DNA from: Breviolum minutum Mf 1.05b.01
Lineage: Eukaryota > Sar > Dinophyceae > Suessiales > Symbiodiniaceae
NCBI GenBank assembly: GCA_000507305.1
Contig: DF239095.1
Span: 1 to 64,000 of the forward strand
Direction: 5' to 3'
DNA length: 64,000 nucleotides
The translations under genes and the position numbers were made by a program. Below, one piece after another: positions 1 through 11,628 of this stretch; the stretch's first letter is position 1, and each line of letters opens with the position of its first letter. Under the pieces are notes generated by a model. The model was not told the origin of the DNA. It saw only the letters and a list, made by a program, of their open reading frames with translations, and did no database searches.

Positions 1-1452
1 TGATAGGTGATAAGAAAAAAACGGGAGGATTCACCTATCATTGAAAAATTAAAGCCATGGTCTGAGCTTGTTTCTGCCACTACGTGATAAAGTTAAACCA
101 TTTTGCCCCTTTAAAACTTTTAAATAGGCCGAAAAGCCCCACTAACGCCAAGGTCATCGAAAAACGCCAAGGAACAATTCTTAAGGTTTAGTACACCCCC
201 GAAAAACGAACATGTCCCTTAAAAAGGGGACAATTTCAACTAAAAAAAAAAAGATACATCTTCCAACTTTTTTGATTTTCAGGGGACATTTCGTTAGTTT
301 TCCAGGTTAGTAAACTTGCTGTGAAACGTTGCAGAGAGAAACTAAGCCATTTGTGGTGTGATGTTAGGTATCCCCGCGGAAAGCAAGAGGAGATTAGACC
401 TCGGAAGTGAGGAAACTGGTCATGCGCCAAGGCACCAAGATGGGTAGGAAATTCCATGGCAGGTGACAAAGATGGTTGGGATGGACCATATCTGAAAAAG
501 GTTGGGATCCAAATGCTAAGAGGTTGGGATGTGGGGTTATAAGCAATACATATATATATAAACATGTATGTACTATATGTATATGATATATGTATATATA
601 TGTACATACATGTGTGTATGCATATCATATACATTAGGATGTTCCCTCTCCCAGCGAAGGTTAGTAAGGATCCCCCACTAACTTGAAAGCATCGATGGAG
701 TTTTGCACCCAACTACAGCCAGTGAGCCCACTTACCTCCAAAAATAACTGCCAAACAAGAAGTATGCCAAAAACAAAACGATCAACCTCAGTGTGTGTTT
801 TCTTCGTTTATCCCATGTTTATTTCATCAATCCTGGCTGGTGAAACACATATTATATCATATTATATTATACTCCCATCATTCACCTGATGTCACCATCC
901 TTAGTAAAAGGGGGTAGTATGATTCCCTCCTTAATACCTGACATCAGTGAATGTAGGTGGAGGATGGATATCATAGTGCCATTGATATACTATAGATATA
1001 TATATAGATACATTATATTTGCCAAGTGTTCTGCAAAATTTACAGTAACAGCTTCCAAATCGCTGACATAACCGCAAATGGTAGTATAGGAGAAGAACCT
1101 CTAAAGTGGTTTGCAGGATGAACCTTCCATCAACAATCAACAATATGTTTATAGCAAGGAAACCCCTCCACTGAAGTACATTTAAACCGCTAATTAAATT
1201 AAGCACTACTATGAGAATAAACAAATAAAAAGTCACCAACCCTTTGCTTTCCATGGTTTCGTCGCAAAAAACGGAAAAGGATTCCGTTAAATATTGTGGA
1301 AAAAACAAAAACAACACCGTGAGGAATCCGTCACGACATATACTCTTACAAAGGTGGGATCCTACCAGTTATAAGCAAAGGCCAATAGCTCCAGGGGGGT
1401 TCTTAACCTCAGCTCCCCATGTATTTTTTGGCCATTTATGATTATGAGGTTT
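1..1452. other. Intergenic or intronic, no supported gene
   Basis: AT-rich sequence with remnants of inverted-repeat elements (CCCCTGAAAA/TTTTCAGGGG type near 190-300) and TA-rich tracts near 545-620 and 985-1015. Frames here look like chance. A possible micro-exon at about 394-425 (+) is too weak to annotate. Confidence 0.5.
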
Positions 1453-1562
1453 CCCATAACTCCATACCATCCATGGGACTGGTATCTTTACCTACATGAA
1501 TGGTCCATTTTTATGGTACATGTTGGTAAATATACCATACATGGATGGTATGGGATAACTCC
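1453..1562. repeat. Family A palindromic MITE-like element
   Basis: Imperfect inverted repeat. The left arm CCCATAACTCCATACCATCC is mirrored by the right arm ending ATGGTATGGGATAACTCC, with ACCTACAT and GGTAAATATACC in the interior. It belongs to the most abundant family in the window. Confidence 0.8.
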
Positions 1563-1776
1563 ATTTGTAACGATCGCCTTGCCCATATGTTGTACCCAAG
1601 GCTTCCCCATCTGAGATTTCCGAACTGCACCCGTGCGCCGTCTGCATTGTACTTCTGCTTGTGGAATTTCAAGCCACCTGAAATACGTGGGCCCTGAGCC
1701 GATGGTTATAAAAATGATGTAACCCTTATGAATGGCCTTATACATGGGTAACTGGGCTTTTTGTCACCCCTGCAAG

Positions 1777-1929
1777 TGGAGTTTCGGAGTGTTTTGGCTC
1801 TCCATCGACAGGCATCTTGTTGCAAATAAAAAAGCTGTCCAGAAAATTGGCGCAAAAAAAGGGGATCTCTTGGATATCTTTTCAGGGTCAGACTCAATTT
1901 TCTTGGCAAAGCAAAAGACTTCACACTAA
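1777..1929 (+). CDS. Putative terminal exon, unknown protein
   Basis: The frame opens after a pyrimidine-rich acceptor (TTGTCACCCCTGCAAG) and runs 50 codons to TAA. The peptide is lysine-rich in the middle (ANKKAVQKIGAKKGDLLDIF) and was not recognised. A second open frame overlaps, so the phase is not certain. Confidence 0.4.
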   Translation, partial: WSFGVFWLSIDRHLVANKKAVQKIGAKKGDLLDIFSGSDSIFLAKQKTSH

Positions 1930-2192
1930 CTTCAGCTAAATGTTTTATATACCTGCCAACCGCTACAGGAGGTTGTGAAATCATGAAATGCCCAAACACT
2001 TTCAAAAAATGCTTCGCAAACATGGTTCATTATACTCCCCACAGAACTGGGTACTATACCCCCGTTTTTACCCTAAACAACCAGGGTCATTGTTTTTCAC
2101 TGCTCATGTGGATTTTTTTCATCATGTTCATTCCAGTTGAAACACCTCTAGCCAAGCACCTAGGTCCACATCACTCTCAGTAGACCAACTAG

Positions 2193-2280
2193 GATTCCGG
2201 GCCAAAGAAGAAGCACATGCCCAAGACCTGGGAGCAAACAGGAACTGCAAAACCGCTACTAGACTGGCAAACTTTCGGGG
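2193..2280 (+). CDS. Putative internal exon, unknown protein
   Basis: Acceptor ACTAG|GA and donor CGGGG|GTAGTC bound 88 nt with an open frame of 28 codons (FRAKEEAHAQDLGANRNCK...). The composition is charged and soluble, unlike the flanking AT-rich sequence. No family recognised; neighbouring exons of the same gene were not found. Confidence 0.5.
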
Positions 2281-2552
2281 GTAGTCAGACTGTGATAGAT
2301 TAGTGGCAGACTAAGATAATCACAGACTGTTATAGAGACATTGGTCTCCTTTTGGGTGATTTGGAATCGTAATGGATTTTCTCTATCCCGCTTAAGCCGA
2401 ATTCCAAACCACCAGTTTTCAGTTTGGCCAAATAAAAATAGGTATTCTTTTTTTCAAGTAGCTTGGCAAAACGTGATTCTTATCAATCTGAACAAGGGTT
2501 TGCGATAAATGTCCCAACTAAATATCAATGAACATGGTCTTAAAAAAAAACT

Positions 2553-2658
2553 TGTTTGGAGGTTTCAACCCCATCTGAAAAATATGCTCTCGTCAAAATG
2601 TATTCCATTTCCCCAGGGATCAGGGTGGAAATAAAACATATTTGAGTTGCCACCACCT
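2553..2658. repeat. Family D MITE-like element
   Basis: Starts GGAGGTTTCAACCCCATCTGAAAAATAT and ends TTGAGTTGCCACCACC, the GGTGGTTTCAA / TTGAAACCACC terminal inverted repeat seen at least six more times in the window. Confidence 0.7.
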
Positions 2659-3251
2659 TAGAAAAACATGTTTTTTGATGCCCTGGAATTTTATTAACCA
2701 CCCCTTTTACACGGAACATACTTTTTCGGCAAGTCTGAGAGGATGGAAACCCTGGAACCACCTTCGCCTTTTTCCTTATTTTTTGTGTGTTGGTTTTTGT
2801 TGCGACGAAATGCCTAGCTATCAGGGGAATATATTGAGCATCAATTCAAAATTCCAAATATATCTTGATGTTGCAATATTTCAGAAGCAATGATTCTCTA
2901 GTCATGTTTCTAGCCATGAGACAAATTGTTGCGTCTTTTTGTTGTTGAAAGGTGTTCCATTGCATGATGAGATGATCATCAGTTCCCTTCATCTTTGGAT
3001 GTTTTAAATGTTTTAAGTAAACCCCTGAAAACTAACGACTGGAACCTATCAAACGGAGATTTTGGAATCATCTTTCTTTTCAAAAAGGGTGATGTTCAGG
3101 TTACAGCCGTTCAACGTTGATTTTTTTGGGGGGGAAGTAGCTCCAGACTCCGTCGGACTAAGAGCCACCAAGCTTGAAGAAATACACGATCGAGTCTGAG
3201 TGGATTATCTGATCGAAAAGTTGGACACAGGTGATGTTTTTCATGGAATCC
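2659..3251. other. No supported gene
   Basis: AT-rich spacer. A weak minus-strand exon candidate lies near 2690-2765, bounded by GCGAAG|GTGG and TTCCGT|GTAAAA, with nothing to confirm it. The rest is uninformative. Confidence 0.4.
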
Positions 3252-3392
3252 AAGGGTACTCCCCCCAATGCCACATCCCCCCAAAAAAGTAAGGCCTTAT
3301 TAAGGGATTATTGAAGGATGATTGTGGTTGATAGTCCACCAAAAAAGGCCTTATTTCTTCGCGGAGGTGGCATTGGGAGGGGGGGTACCCTT
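3252..3392. repeat. Family G inverted-repeat element
   Basis: The outer arms AAGGGTACTCCCCCCAATGCCAC and GTGGCATTGGGAGGGGGGTACCCTT are near-perfect inverted repeats around AAGGCCTTATT motifs. A relative lies at 29690-29790. Confidence 0.8.
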
Positions 3393-3692
3393 AGATTCCT
3401 ATAATATCTGACCTATGGTGCTTCAGGGTGATGTTTCTGTAGAGGACAAAAAATTGGTTCATCACCACCGACTCAATTTTAGGACTTGTCATACATCAAT
3501 GAGTTCCATACATTGGAGGGTCCTCTACAGTAGTTGTGAGGTTGCTTGAATATGCAAAACCCTCATTCAATTCATCCAATCTTTGGGTATAGATTGGTAG
3601 GAGGAATTTCATCTCAAGTGCCAATCTCACCACCTTTTTGTTGGAGTTAAAGCTGAAATTCAGAAAAACAAACAACAAACACCACAAAAAAC

Positions 3693-3709
3693 ACACACAC
3701 ACACACACA
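3693..3709. repeat. (CA)n microsatellite
   Basis: Short CA dinucleotide run, followed by a CA-rich transition. It makes low-complexity frames on both strands. Confidence 0.9.
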
Positions 3710-3800
3710 ACACGAAACACAAACACAGAAACAAGGATTCCCTATCCATCCACACTTTCCCTCCAACTTCCTCCTGAAAAAAAAACTGAGAGATCCAGGC

Positions 3801-5362
3801 TAAGAGCAAGTTGCTCAGGACACTTCCCAGTAAACTGCCCTGCACCACTGTTACCAAGCCCTGGCGTTGTCGAAATTCGCTCTGAGGTGTTTGGACAAAA
3901 AACAAACGTTTGGACTCCCCAATGTTTTTCCAAGAATCCACCCCAACAAAAACAACGACTCGTCAAGTCCAAAAGGTGAAAGCCGTTCAAAAAAAAAACA
4001 CATGTTTGTTTGTCTTTAAAAATATATATATATATATATCTGGAAGAACAGCAACATGAGAGTTTAAGTTCAAATTGGTGAAGGAATTTCCCCAGCGTCA
4101 TGGGTTTTTCCTGCCTTTTTTCAACCTGGAAAAAACGTTGCGCCTTCCGCAGGGCAAAGGCTGAGAGGAGCATTTCCACGGCATTTCCTGAGTCGGACTG
4201 AACGGCAAGTTTCAGTCAGCGTGGGAATTTGTGGGGATTCACACAAGGGTAGTTTAGCCAAAAATCATCATATGGCTCACATCGTTGTTGCGCAAGTAGC
4301 ATTTTGACTACATTCTATACACAAATTATACACAGTATTCAAAGTGACATTTTGATTAAACTTAAGTACTTCATGCCCTCCGGATTCACGGTAATGACTA
4401 GTCAGGTCAAGTGAGGTCGAGATAGGCCCGGATGAATTGACATTACAATGGGGAGATGATTGATTGAAAGTCTGTGAAACGAATCTATTTAGGTACTTGG
4501 TGGCTAAAACCCAACTGTAAAAAAAGCACTTGTCATTTACCTTCTCTACTGTAAGGAGTCCCTTTAGTTGTAAATGTGATGTCTAATCCCAGTACACCCT
4601 ACTCAAAAATCTCACTTGCGAGTGGATGTAACTAAGGATAAATCCACTTACAACAGTTCAGGGGGGCCAGGATTTTATGGGTGTACAAAACATCTTTGAA
4701 TACACCACTTGCCGGGGATGTTGTTTAGTTGGTGCATGTTGGTGCCATATTTCGACCTGTACGAGATACCCTCCCATGCTCAGCCTATGGAAGTGGAAGA
4801 ATGACCTTTGAAAATATGGAATTGGACCATGCTCAACAACCATCCTCACTAGAAATCAATTAAAACTACTGTAGACACTAGACATTTGAAAAACTTGAGT
4901 TATATTGCAGGATGGTTGTGTCATCTTCCTTTAAATGAGTAGAATTTTACAAATTTCAAATCGAATTTGGATTGCCATTTTTTGGGGAGGCAATTCAATT
5001 TTTACTTCTATATTTGGGGGTGATTTGTAGATTAAAAACACATCGACATCATACAATATGAGCCACGAAAGAATAACAACCTCGTACTTTCTATTGAATC
5101 CTGGTTGTTTAATAGGAATCCTTCTTTCATGGTTTATGAAATCATCACCACATAACTGGGTATTTTCGGATTTCATCCCCGTAAAACAACCAACCCTAGG
5201 GACCTTTTTTCATTCATCAAGCTCATTTAAGATGACTTCCAATTCGATGATCTTCGATGTCATCCAACCCGTTGGGATTCGTCCCATGGAGTCATCCAGT
5301 CATCCCACCACTGGTCGGACCAAGGTGCCGAAAGATGCATTCAAGAGCCCACCCAAGGTCTC
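3801..5362 (-). CDS. Ca2+/H+ antiporter (CAX family), three exons
   Basis: Three minus-strand exons spell the first conserved repeat of a CAX exchanger, which moves Ca2+ out of the cytosol into vacuoles or acidic stores using the proton gradient. Exon 5362-5329 encodes ETLGGLLNASF plus one base; exon 4187-4144 completes Gly and gives NAVEMLLSAFALRK; exon 3860-3801 gives GLVTVVQGSLLGSVLSNLLL. Joined, they align without gaps to the family pattern GG(L)LNATFGNAVE...ALRKG..VVQ.SLLGS.LSNLLL. Phases agree. Donors are GC at 5328 and 4143, and possibly at 3800; acceptors are AG. The N-terminus and second half of the protein were not found nearby. A family E element (5101-5193) and other repeats fill the long introns. 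Confidence 0.8.
5101..5193. repeat. Family E MITE-like element
   Basis: Begins CTGGTTGTTTAATAGGAATCC and ends CCGTAAAACAACCA. The terminal inverted repeat CTGGTTGTTTA / TAAACAACCAG carries a GT at one end and an AG at the other. It lies within an intron of the antiporter gene. Confidence 0.75.
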
Positions 5363-5881
5363 CTGCGGTTTTCCAGTCACGCTGACGATGTTGATTATTG
5401 TACCAGTAATCCCCACAGGAATCCCCATGGGAGGATCATCTAATAACCAAAGCCTAGACTTGCAATTGCTTGCCTCTTTTACCAACCATTTTTTGCAGAT
5501 ATGTTTTTTAGGGATTACCAGATAACCCTTCTAAGATAACCAAATAGTCCATGTATATGCTAACCAAATATGTAGCCATAAATATACAATCGTCCCATGG
5601 ATCCTATGGGGGCTTTTGAAAAGGGCTTTTCATGCCTACCATAAGTCATGAACCATTCGATATTTGCAAGGATGTTTGTGGACAAACCAACTCCAAAACT
5701 GACAAACTACGGCCCATAAAAACAGGGGTCATTCTGTAACACCGGGCCCCAAACTTCAATCACCTTAATAACATTTTTTGTTCATGTTTGATCCCCTCAA
5801 ACGGCGATAAAATTTAGTCACCTCTTTAGAATCATCCCTGATTGAGTGGCAGGAAGTCTTGGTTTGAGACTTTAATAACAG

Positions 5882-5967
5882 CTACTGCTGATCCTTTGAT
5901 CCTCGAAATGAGAATTCCCAGCATCTGGGCAGGCTGGCCCCGTGAGTTCCAGATGCAATTGGCATTG
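5882..5967 (+). CDS. Putative internal exon, unknown protein
   Basis: Acceptor TTTAATAACAG| and donor GCATTG|GTAAAA enclose 86 nt: two carry-over bases and 28 open codons (TADPLILEMRIPSIWAGW...). Tryptophan- and proline-containing, globular in character, not recognised. The antisense frame is also open, so strand is not absolute. Confidence 0.5.
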
Positions 5968-6034
5968 GTAAAAAAAGAACTCAACAAAAAAAAAAGTGAC
6001 GTTTCGGTAAGTAACATTTCCTCTGAACCATTTT

Positions 6035-6140
6035 CTGGTTGGTGGTTGAACCAACCCATTTGAAAAATATGCTCGTCAAAATGGGTTCATCTTCCCTTAA
6101 ATAGGGATGAAAGTAAAAGATATTTGAAACCACCACCCTG
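6035..6140. repeat. Family D MITE-like element
   Basis: CTGGTTGGTGGTTGAACC at the left, TTTGAAACCACCACCCTG at the right; same internal motifs (CATTTGAAAAATATG, TCATCTTCCC) as other family D copies. Confidence 0.8.
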
Positions 6141-7527
6141 ATTTCTGAATGAACCATAAAGACATCGTCTAAGTCTATGGCATTTTTTTGTGGGTCTACT
6201 CACTGGAAACTTAACATTCGGAATGTATACAAATCACCCAATATGAAAAGGACCCACCATCTGAACCAAACCGTCATTTTCAGCTTCCATGTGGGTGTTT
6301 CTAAAAACTTAGGGGTACCCCAAAATCGATGGTGAAAATAATGGAAAAGCTTATTTAAATGGATGATTTTGGACATGGAACATACAAATCACCCAATTGA
6401 AAAGGAACACCATCTTGCAAACTGTCATTTTCAGGTTCCATGTTAATCTTCCAGGGTCTGGTATTTTTGGTGATGTTCAAAGGAATGGTGGTGAAGGGAC
6501 AACCCTTTGGCAAAGTCATGTTTCATCTTCCCATCATCCACCTGCATCACTGCTCTGAAAATTACTTTCTTTCACCCAAAAAACGCCGAGTAAAATGAAA
6601 AAAATCGTACCCTCAGGTAAACTAACATAGCTGGCTGGAATGTGGAATATCCCGAATCTCCCCATATTCAATAGGAAATACATCTTCAATCAATCCGGGT
6701 TCATTTTCCAGGCAGCTATGTTAGATTACTGGAGGGTATCCAAACAAGAAGTAATGGTTGCTTCTCAAGCTGGAGTCGTTTCGGGTCCGTTTGGGAACTG
6801 GGCCACCAAACACCAACACTGTCAGCAAGCTCTTCAGTGATCGAACCTGGCGCTATGAATGCTATGTAGAGCTGTGTGTTGCTTAAAGGGCTTCGAGTTA
6901 TTGGGCACCTCAATTTGAAGGTGATGCATGTTTGATGAGGTACTGATTCTGATGAGTTCTCGATCTCTATGGCCATACCCATTGATCATACAGGCCAAAA
7001 CAGATTGCAACAGATTGGATCATTGCACCTGAAAGTCATGTCAATGTGGCAGAATTCCCCTAGTAACTTTTGATAAAATGTGTGCAACAGCTCACGGGGC
7101 ATTCTGCATTCGTTCAATATAACTCGGTTCCATGTACCTTCTAGACACTAGACTACCAATGATCTTCCAAACACCTTCAACAAGGATCTTAAAACACATG
7201 TGCAAACACTGGTGAACATGGGAGTAGTTGGTGATTGAAAACACCCAGTCAAAATGGAACCTTTTTCTAAGTGGAATGATGGTAACACATTTTAGAAAAT
7301 AAGAAAACATATGGAGAAAACCACCAGACATATAGCAACATAATATAGCAACACAACCTTTAGCCCAAGATTGCGGGAGATGGGTGTCATCAAGCTTGCT
7401 GGTACTCCCATGTTTTTTCCAAATGTTGCCTCAGTTTTTGACATTTCGTTTGTTCTATTGGCAATATATGTCAACTGAATCAAGGCCGCATTCAAGGGGA
7501 TCTGTCTTCTTAAACCCTGAAACAAAG
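6141..7527. other. Mostly repeats, no firm gene
   Basis: Contains a family B fragment (about 6293-6360), an element with CTAACATAGCTGGCTGG / CCAGGCAGCTATGTTAG arms (6628-6724), and AT-rich sequence. A frame at 7378-7477 (+) with a hydrophobic stretch could be an exon of the gene below, but splice evidence is weak. Confidence 0.4.
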
Positions 7528-7652
7528 CTACTGCGATGGAGGCAGCAATCCGACAAATCCCCAGCCCCCGTGGGGGCCGCGTGCCTAGAATCTTGGCCAT
7601 CGGTAGAATGGCCAGAAAATTCAAGGAGAAGTTCGCCTTTCCAAGCAGCTGA
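7528..7652 (+). CDS. Calcineurin A-like C-terminal exon
   Basis: After acceptor ACAAAG| the frame reads TAMEAAIRQIPSPRGGRVPR, then ILAIGRMARKFKEKF, and stops at TGA. This resembles the segment of calcineurin A (Ca2+/calmodulin-activated PP2B) just after the catalytic domain, where known proteins read like R-x-KI-AIGKMAR-F. The catalytic core and calmodulin site are not visible here. The region is GC-rich and open in other frames, including a long minus frame, so a different gene cannot be excluded. Confidence 0.45.
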
Positions 7653-7852
7653 TTTAGGTGGTACAGTGAGAGGGTGGCCCGGCCGGTACAAGAATGCGCT
7701 TTGCCAGGTGGGTAATGATGTTGATGGGCCATTCGTCCCACTTGAATAAGTTTTTTGATATCACCCTATATAAAGGTCCTAAAAGTATATATGAAAAATT
7801 GTTGTACTTTGGGTCGGTTTCTGGTTTTTGAAATTCTTTCCGGACACCTTAC

Positions 7853-8014
7853 GTGAAATTGTAAAGCTGTATCATAGCAGGATCCAACAAATTCCCCCAG
7901 CTCCTGAGCTCCATTCCAAGCACCAACACCAAGTCGCCGTGGCACGTCGACACGTCTTTTTCTTGCGGAGCTTTCTTTGTCGCTCGCAAGTCCATGTAGC
8001 GACAAACACGATTT
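7853..8014 (-). CDS. Internal exon, unknown protein
   Basis: 162 nt between acceptor CAATAG|A and donor TTTCAC|GTAAGG, phase 1 in and 2 out, 53 open codons including KKAPQEKDVSTCHGDLVLVL. GC-rich compared with its flanks. Other frames are also open, but this one agrees with both splice sites. No family recognised. Confidence 0.55.
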
Positions 8015-9591
8015 CTATTGACAGATGTTGCATCAATATGTTTCCAGTGTGATTACTAAAAACGACCGTGGTGAAGTTCTCAAAAAGTTGAGTTCCACAT
8101 CGTTCCAGTGAAGTCTGCGTGCAGTTGGCAGGGTCTTTTTCATCGTCCCCTTTTACCAAGGGTGAAAAATCTGATTAGTTAAGACCTTTCGGGAAGGTAT
8201 CAAATGTCGCAGAAATTTCAGCTCAGCAAGACTGTCATCAAATCCTCTACTTCTTCATCAAGAGTTTTTTCGCCATGCTCCTGAGGCCATCATAAGTCCC
8301 GAAAAGGAACCATGAAGGGGATGGACCCATAATAACAGCATAAATTGGAATGTGAAACCCGGCAATTGAAGGTTTACATATAGGGATCCCTGAGCCTAAA
8401 ATGAAAAAAAACAAACAAACTGGTATACTCACCATGGCATCCTGGGTGGGGTTTCGCATCGAAAAACATATAACCTTGATAAACTCAAGAACTTCCCTCC
8501 AAATTGTATCAGCGCGATTTCCACTTGACATGTTGGTTTCACATTCTCTCAAAAGTTCCCGGCTGATCAACCCGGATCACCAGTGATTTTAAGCTCCAAG
8601 TTGATTGCTGACTCAAAATTCACGCCTGAAATTTGATGCCTAGGATTATGTAGTACCGATGTAGAAGCCCCCTTTTTTTTTGTGTAACTCACTCAGCCAC
8701 CCAAGTTGGGACCATGTAAAAAACACCCTCCCTGAAAATAACAGTTCGCACCTGAAAATGGATCTTTTGGGATGACCCACTTTAAGCGATAGTTTTGGGG
8801 AGGGTCACTTTTTCCAAATTCCAAGTTCCAAAAAAATCCTACTGAAGCACTTCTCATAGAGGTTGGTCCGCTTTGTTGAGTTTGGGAATGGAAAAAACAT
8901 GAGAAAACACAGCCATAAAGTGGTGTAAGGTGTCAATCATCAACACTATAGATGTTGAGTAAATTTGTTCATGTGGGAGAAACTTATGAAATCCAATCAT
9001 AAACAAACATATCAAAATTTGAACCGATCATCAACACTGCAGGCAAAAAAAGACATGTTTGGACAAACTCTGTTGGTCCAAACCTCCCGAATATGAGTGA
9101 CAATTCCTTAGCACCACCCTTTGCACTGCAACACAAGGGGCAACTGTTCAACCTTCCTTTTTGAACAAACCAAGGGAGCTTTAGGGGGTTGAGAATTGAG
9201 ACTGCTGGCACGGCTATTCAAAAAAGATCCAAGGATTACCGACAGAAAAGCAGGTGGTTAAACCGGGTTTGGGGTATGTTCCAGGGGTATGTTTTGATTT
9301 TTCTTAGTAATTGTGGCAAAACTTGTCAGGCCTTATTGGGGTTCCCTGTTTGATGTAGATTCTGGATGTGTTCGGCTTAGCCAAAGCACCGGATGGAAAT
9401 GTCCAACCGGTAGCTGACATCTACCAACAGTGGCTCAAAAACAGCAATGCTTTCTCAAAATGTGTGAGGAAAATGTCATGTGGATATAAGCATGTATATG
9501 ATGTATGAATATATATATATATAATCATATGCATATATACATCTTAGTATATTAATATATTGGCAGCCCCAACCATGGAGCCTATCAATAA
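8015..9591. other. No supported gene
   Basis: AT-rich, intron-like sequence with element fragments near 8420-8480 (a GGCATCCTGGG.GG.GTTTCGCATC motif repeated near 41130), 8690-8830 and 9500-9560 (TA-rich). Reading frames look like chance. Confidence 0.4.
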
Positions 9592-9691
9592 TCATTTGGA
9601 CACAGCAAACCAATCCTTGAAGGTGACAGGAAATCCCCAGTCCTCATCATGCTTGATGATCTTATGCTTGGCGTGAGGCTGTGTATGATGG
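9592..9691 (-). CDS. Putative terminal exon, unknown protein
   Basis: Acceptor TTTATGCAG|C opens a 33-codon frame ending in TGA. It reads HHTQPHAKHKIIKHDEDWGF followed by a Trp/Phe-rich tail and is not recognised. A shifted antisense-style frame is also open, but this one fits the acceptor. Confidence 0.5.
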
Positions 9692-10008
9692 CTGCATAAA
9701 CTGCGCGGTTTTGAACGGTTTTTTTGTTGTGGTTTTTGGTCCGTCCTTTTTGTGGGCCAAATAAGATCTCAACACAAAGAGGGTCGGTTGGGAAGAAATC
9801 AACCAAGCACCGGTGGGTGGGTTGGGAGAATACCCTAAATTTGGAGCACCAAATTTAGACTTTAAAACCAACATACGCGTTTTTGTAAAGGGCCTTTGCA
9901 GGAGTCTTGGCCAAGGGCAGTTTCCCTTTGAGTACCCCAAGTCACACAACTGTTTGAGATATTGGAGGGTAAAGGTAGGGCAAAATTAAGGAACAAAAAT
10001 TAAGGACC

Positions 10009-10112
10009 CGGATACTCCATGTATTTACAGTATTTACCTCCATCTGGCTCAAATTTTATGGTAAATGTATAGGTAAATATCTCCATACATGGATGCATAT
10101 GGGGTATAAGGT
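10009..10112. repeat. Family A palindromic element
   Basis: ATACTCCATGTATTTACAGT and AAATATCTCCATACATGGATG arms around ATGGTAAATGTATAGG; a diverged copy of the 37378 element. Confidence 0.7.
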
Positions 10113-10149
10113 TGCAGGACAGGGGGAATACGTCCGAGCTTGGCTTCAC

Positions 10150-10250
10150 AACTTGGAGGATCATCCCGGTTAGTAAGTAGTTAGCAACTATGGTGATCGT
10201 TGGAGCTCGGGTTTTGTGCCCCCTTCGATTCATGGCCATGAACATGGCTT
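10150..10250. repeat. Family F element, diverged
   Basis: Begins ACTTGGAGGATCATCCCGGT and carries GGCTTATAAATGAGGG and AACCACTTACTACC, the family F signature. The right terminus is degraded. Confidence 0.6.
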
Positions 10251-10824
10251 ATAAATGAGGGTTTGTAACCACTTACTACCATCCTGAAACATCACTGAAA
10301 CTGCCAGTTCGCCCCTGAAAATAGGCCTTCCCACAATGAACATAGTCTGCCAACCATCCATTTTCAGGTGCTTTTGCTGTTAGTTTCATAGAGGGGAAAT
10401 GGGATGATCCTCCAAGAACTTGGCACACTGTTGGCACCTTTGAAACCTGTTGCTGAGGCTTTTTGCATTGCAGTTCTCCAGGACTTCTTTCATCTCACCA
10501 TGACATTCCTTGGATAATTGAAGGTCAGTTGTGAGTTCAAAAAGACGAGGAACATGTTAGAAAAATGGTCGGGCTCAAGAAGGAAGAAGCTGTTTCAGAA
10601 GGAAGTTAGAGGGAAAAAGCTGATAGAAAGTCATCGAAACAAAATCATCCATATGCGCAGCACAACATGAAAAAACTACGACGTATGGCATAGATCTTTC
10701 TGGCAATTTATTTTCAGAAATTCCAAAAAACTTGCGAAGATTATCTGGACAGATTCCCCCTTATCAAAGAATTCCACTTTGGGTGGGATGAGCTAGGTGT
10801 TTTGGTCGTTATGAATTGCCTATA

Positions 10825-10922
10825 GATACATCTTGAACTTCCAAAAACTTGGGACGATGAGCCGACATGGTCTAAGCTGGGCCTCAAGTTCCAGGGTGTA
10901 ACGCTTACACCTCCCCCAGCAC
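10825..10922 (-). CDS. Possible exon, unknown protein
   Basis: Acceptor TTTTTCGGTAG|G is followed by a GC-rich open stretch with two competing frames (one reads CKRYTLELEAQLRPCRLIVP, another GGVSVTPWNLRPSLDHVG). Endpoint and frame are unresolved, so only the island is supported. Confidence 0.3.
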
Positions 10923-11084
10923 CTACCGAAAAACCCATGGAAAACGTGACCTTTTTAGGATGGGAAGTGTTTCACCTGTGACCCTTGAAAGCTGGGTCGC
11001 TGTAAGTCACCAACCCTAGGGGCGAACAAAAAACTGGGGTCACAAACTGAATCAGCCTGGTATGGTCATCTCATCTAGCATATC

Positions 11085-11196
11085 TAGTTGGTGGTTTTTC
11101 ACCAACCCATCTGAAAAACATGCGGTCCCGTCAAACTGGGTTCATCTTCCCCAAATAGGGGTGAACAAAATAAATATTTGAAACCACCATCTACTA
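11085..11196. repeat. Family D MITE-like element
   Basis: CTAGTTGGTGGTTTTTCACC at the left, TATTTGAAACCACCATCTACTAG at the right. The CTAG at both ends may be a target duplication. Confidence 0.8.
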
Positions 11197-11628
11197 GTAG
11201 TATATGCTTGAGATCATCCTTAAGCATGACTCACCCATTTTTGGTGGATCGACCCAGCATTACTATCGACTCCGTCCAGGCACTTGGCTGCATAAGATTT
11301 GTACGTCCTGTCAAGTTACGTCCGATGCGGCAACATCTTTTTCAGGGGAACATTTGAGAGGATATATAGTTGGAAAGCTTTTTGTTCATGTTTTCCAGCA
11401 AACTACCATGCATAGCAATGAAAAAGACACAATTTTGATGGTATCTAACGGGAAAACTGGACATGTTGTTCAACAAAAATGCATCAGCATCCGCTTTCTT
11501 GAAGGAATTTATCATGGGAAAATCATGGGATATACCTTTTATACCTGCAACATCTGCAACTTGATTGCAACTTGTTCTTTTTTCTACGTTTTTGGTGGCA
11601 TATTTCAGCCATTGATGCTAGGGTACCT

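Noticed and set aside
3638..3979. 113-codon plus ORF over the CAX exon
   Set aside because: Antisense shadow of the antiporter exon plus a CA-repeat-derived start.
7378..7477. Hydrophobic plus frame resembling a voltage-gated channel S2/S3 segment
   Set aside because: One short similarity, no paired splice sites, and a competing long minus frame.
10692..10797. Plus frame resembling a leucine-rich repeat (GNLFSEIPKNLRRLS)
   Set aside because: A single LRR-like match without splice sites or a second repeat; the minus strand here looks more exonic.
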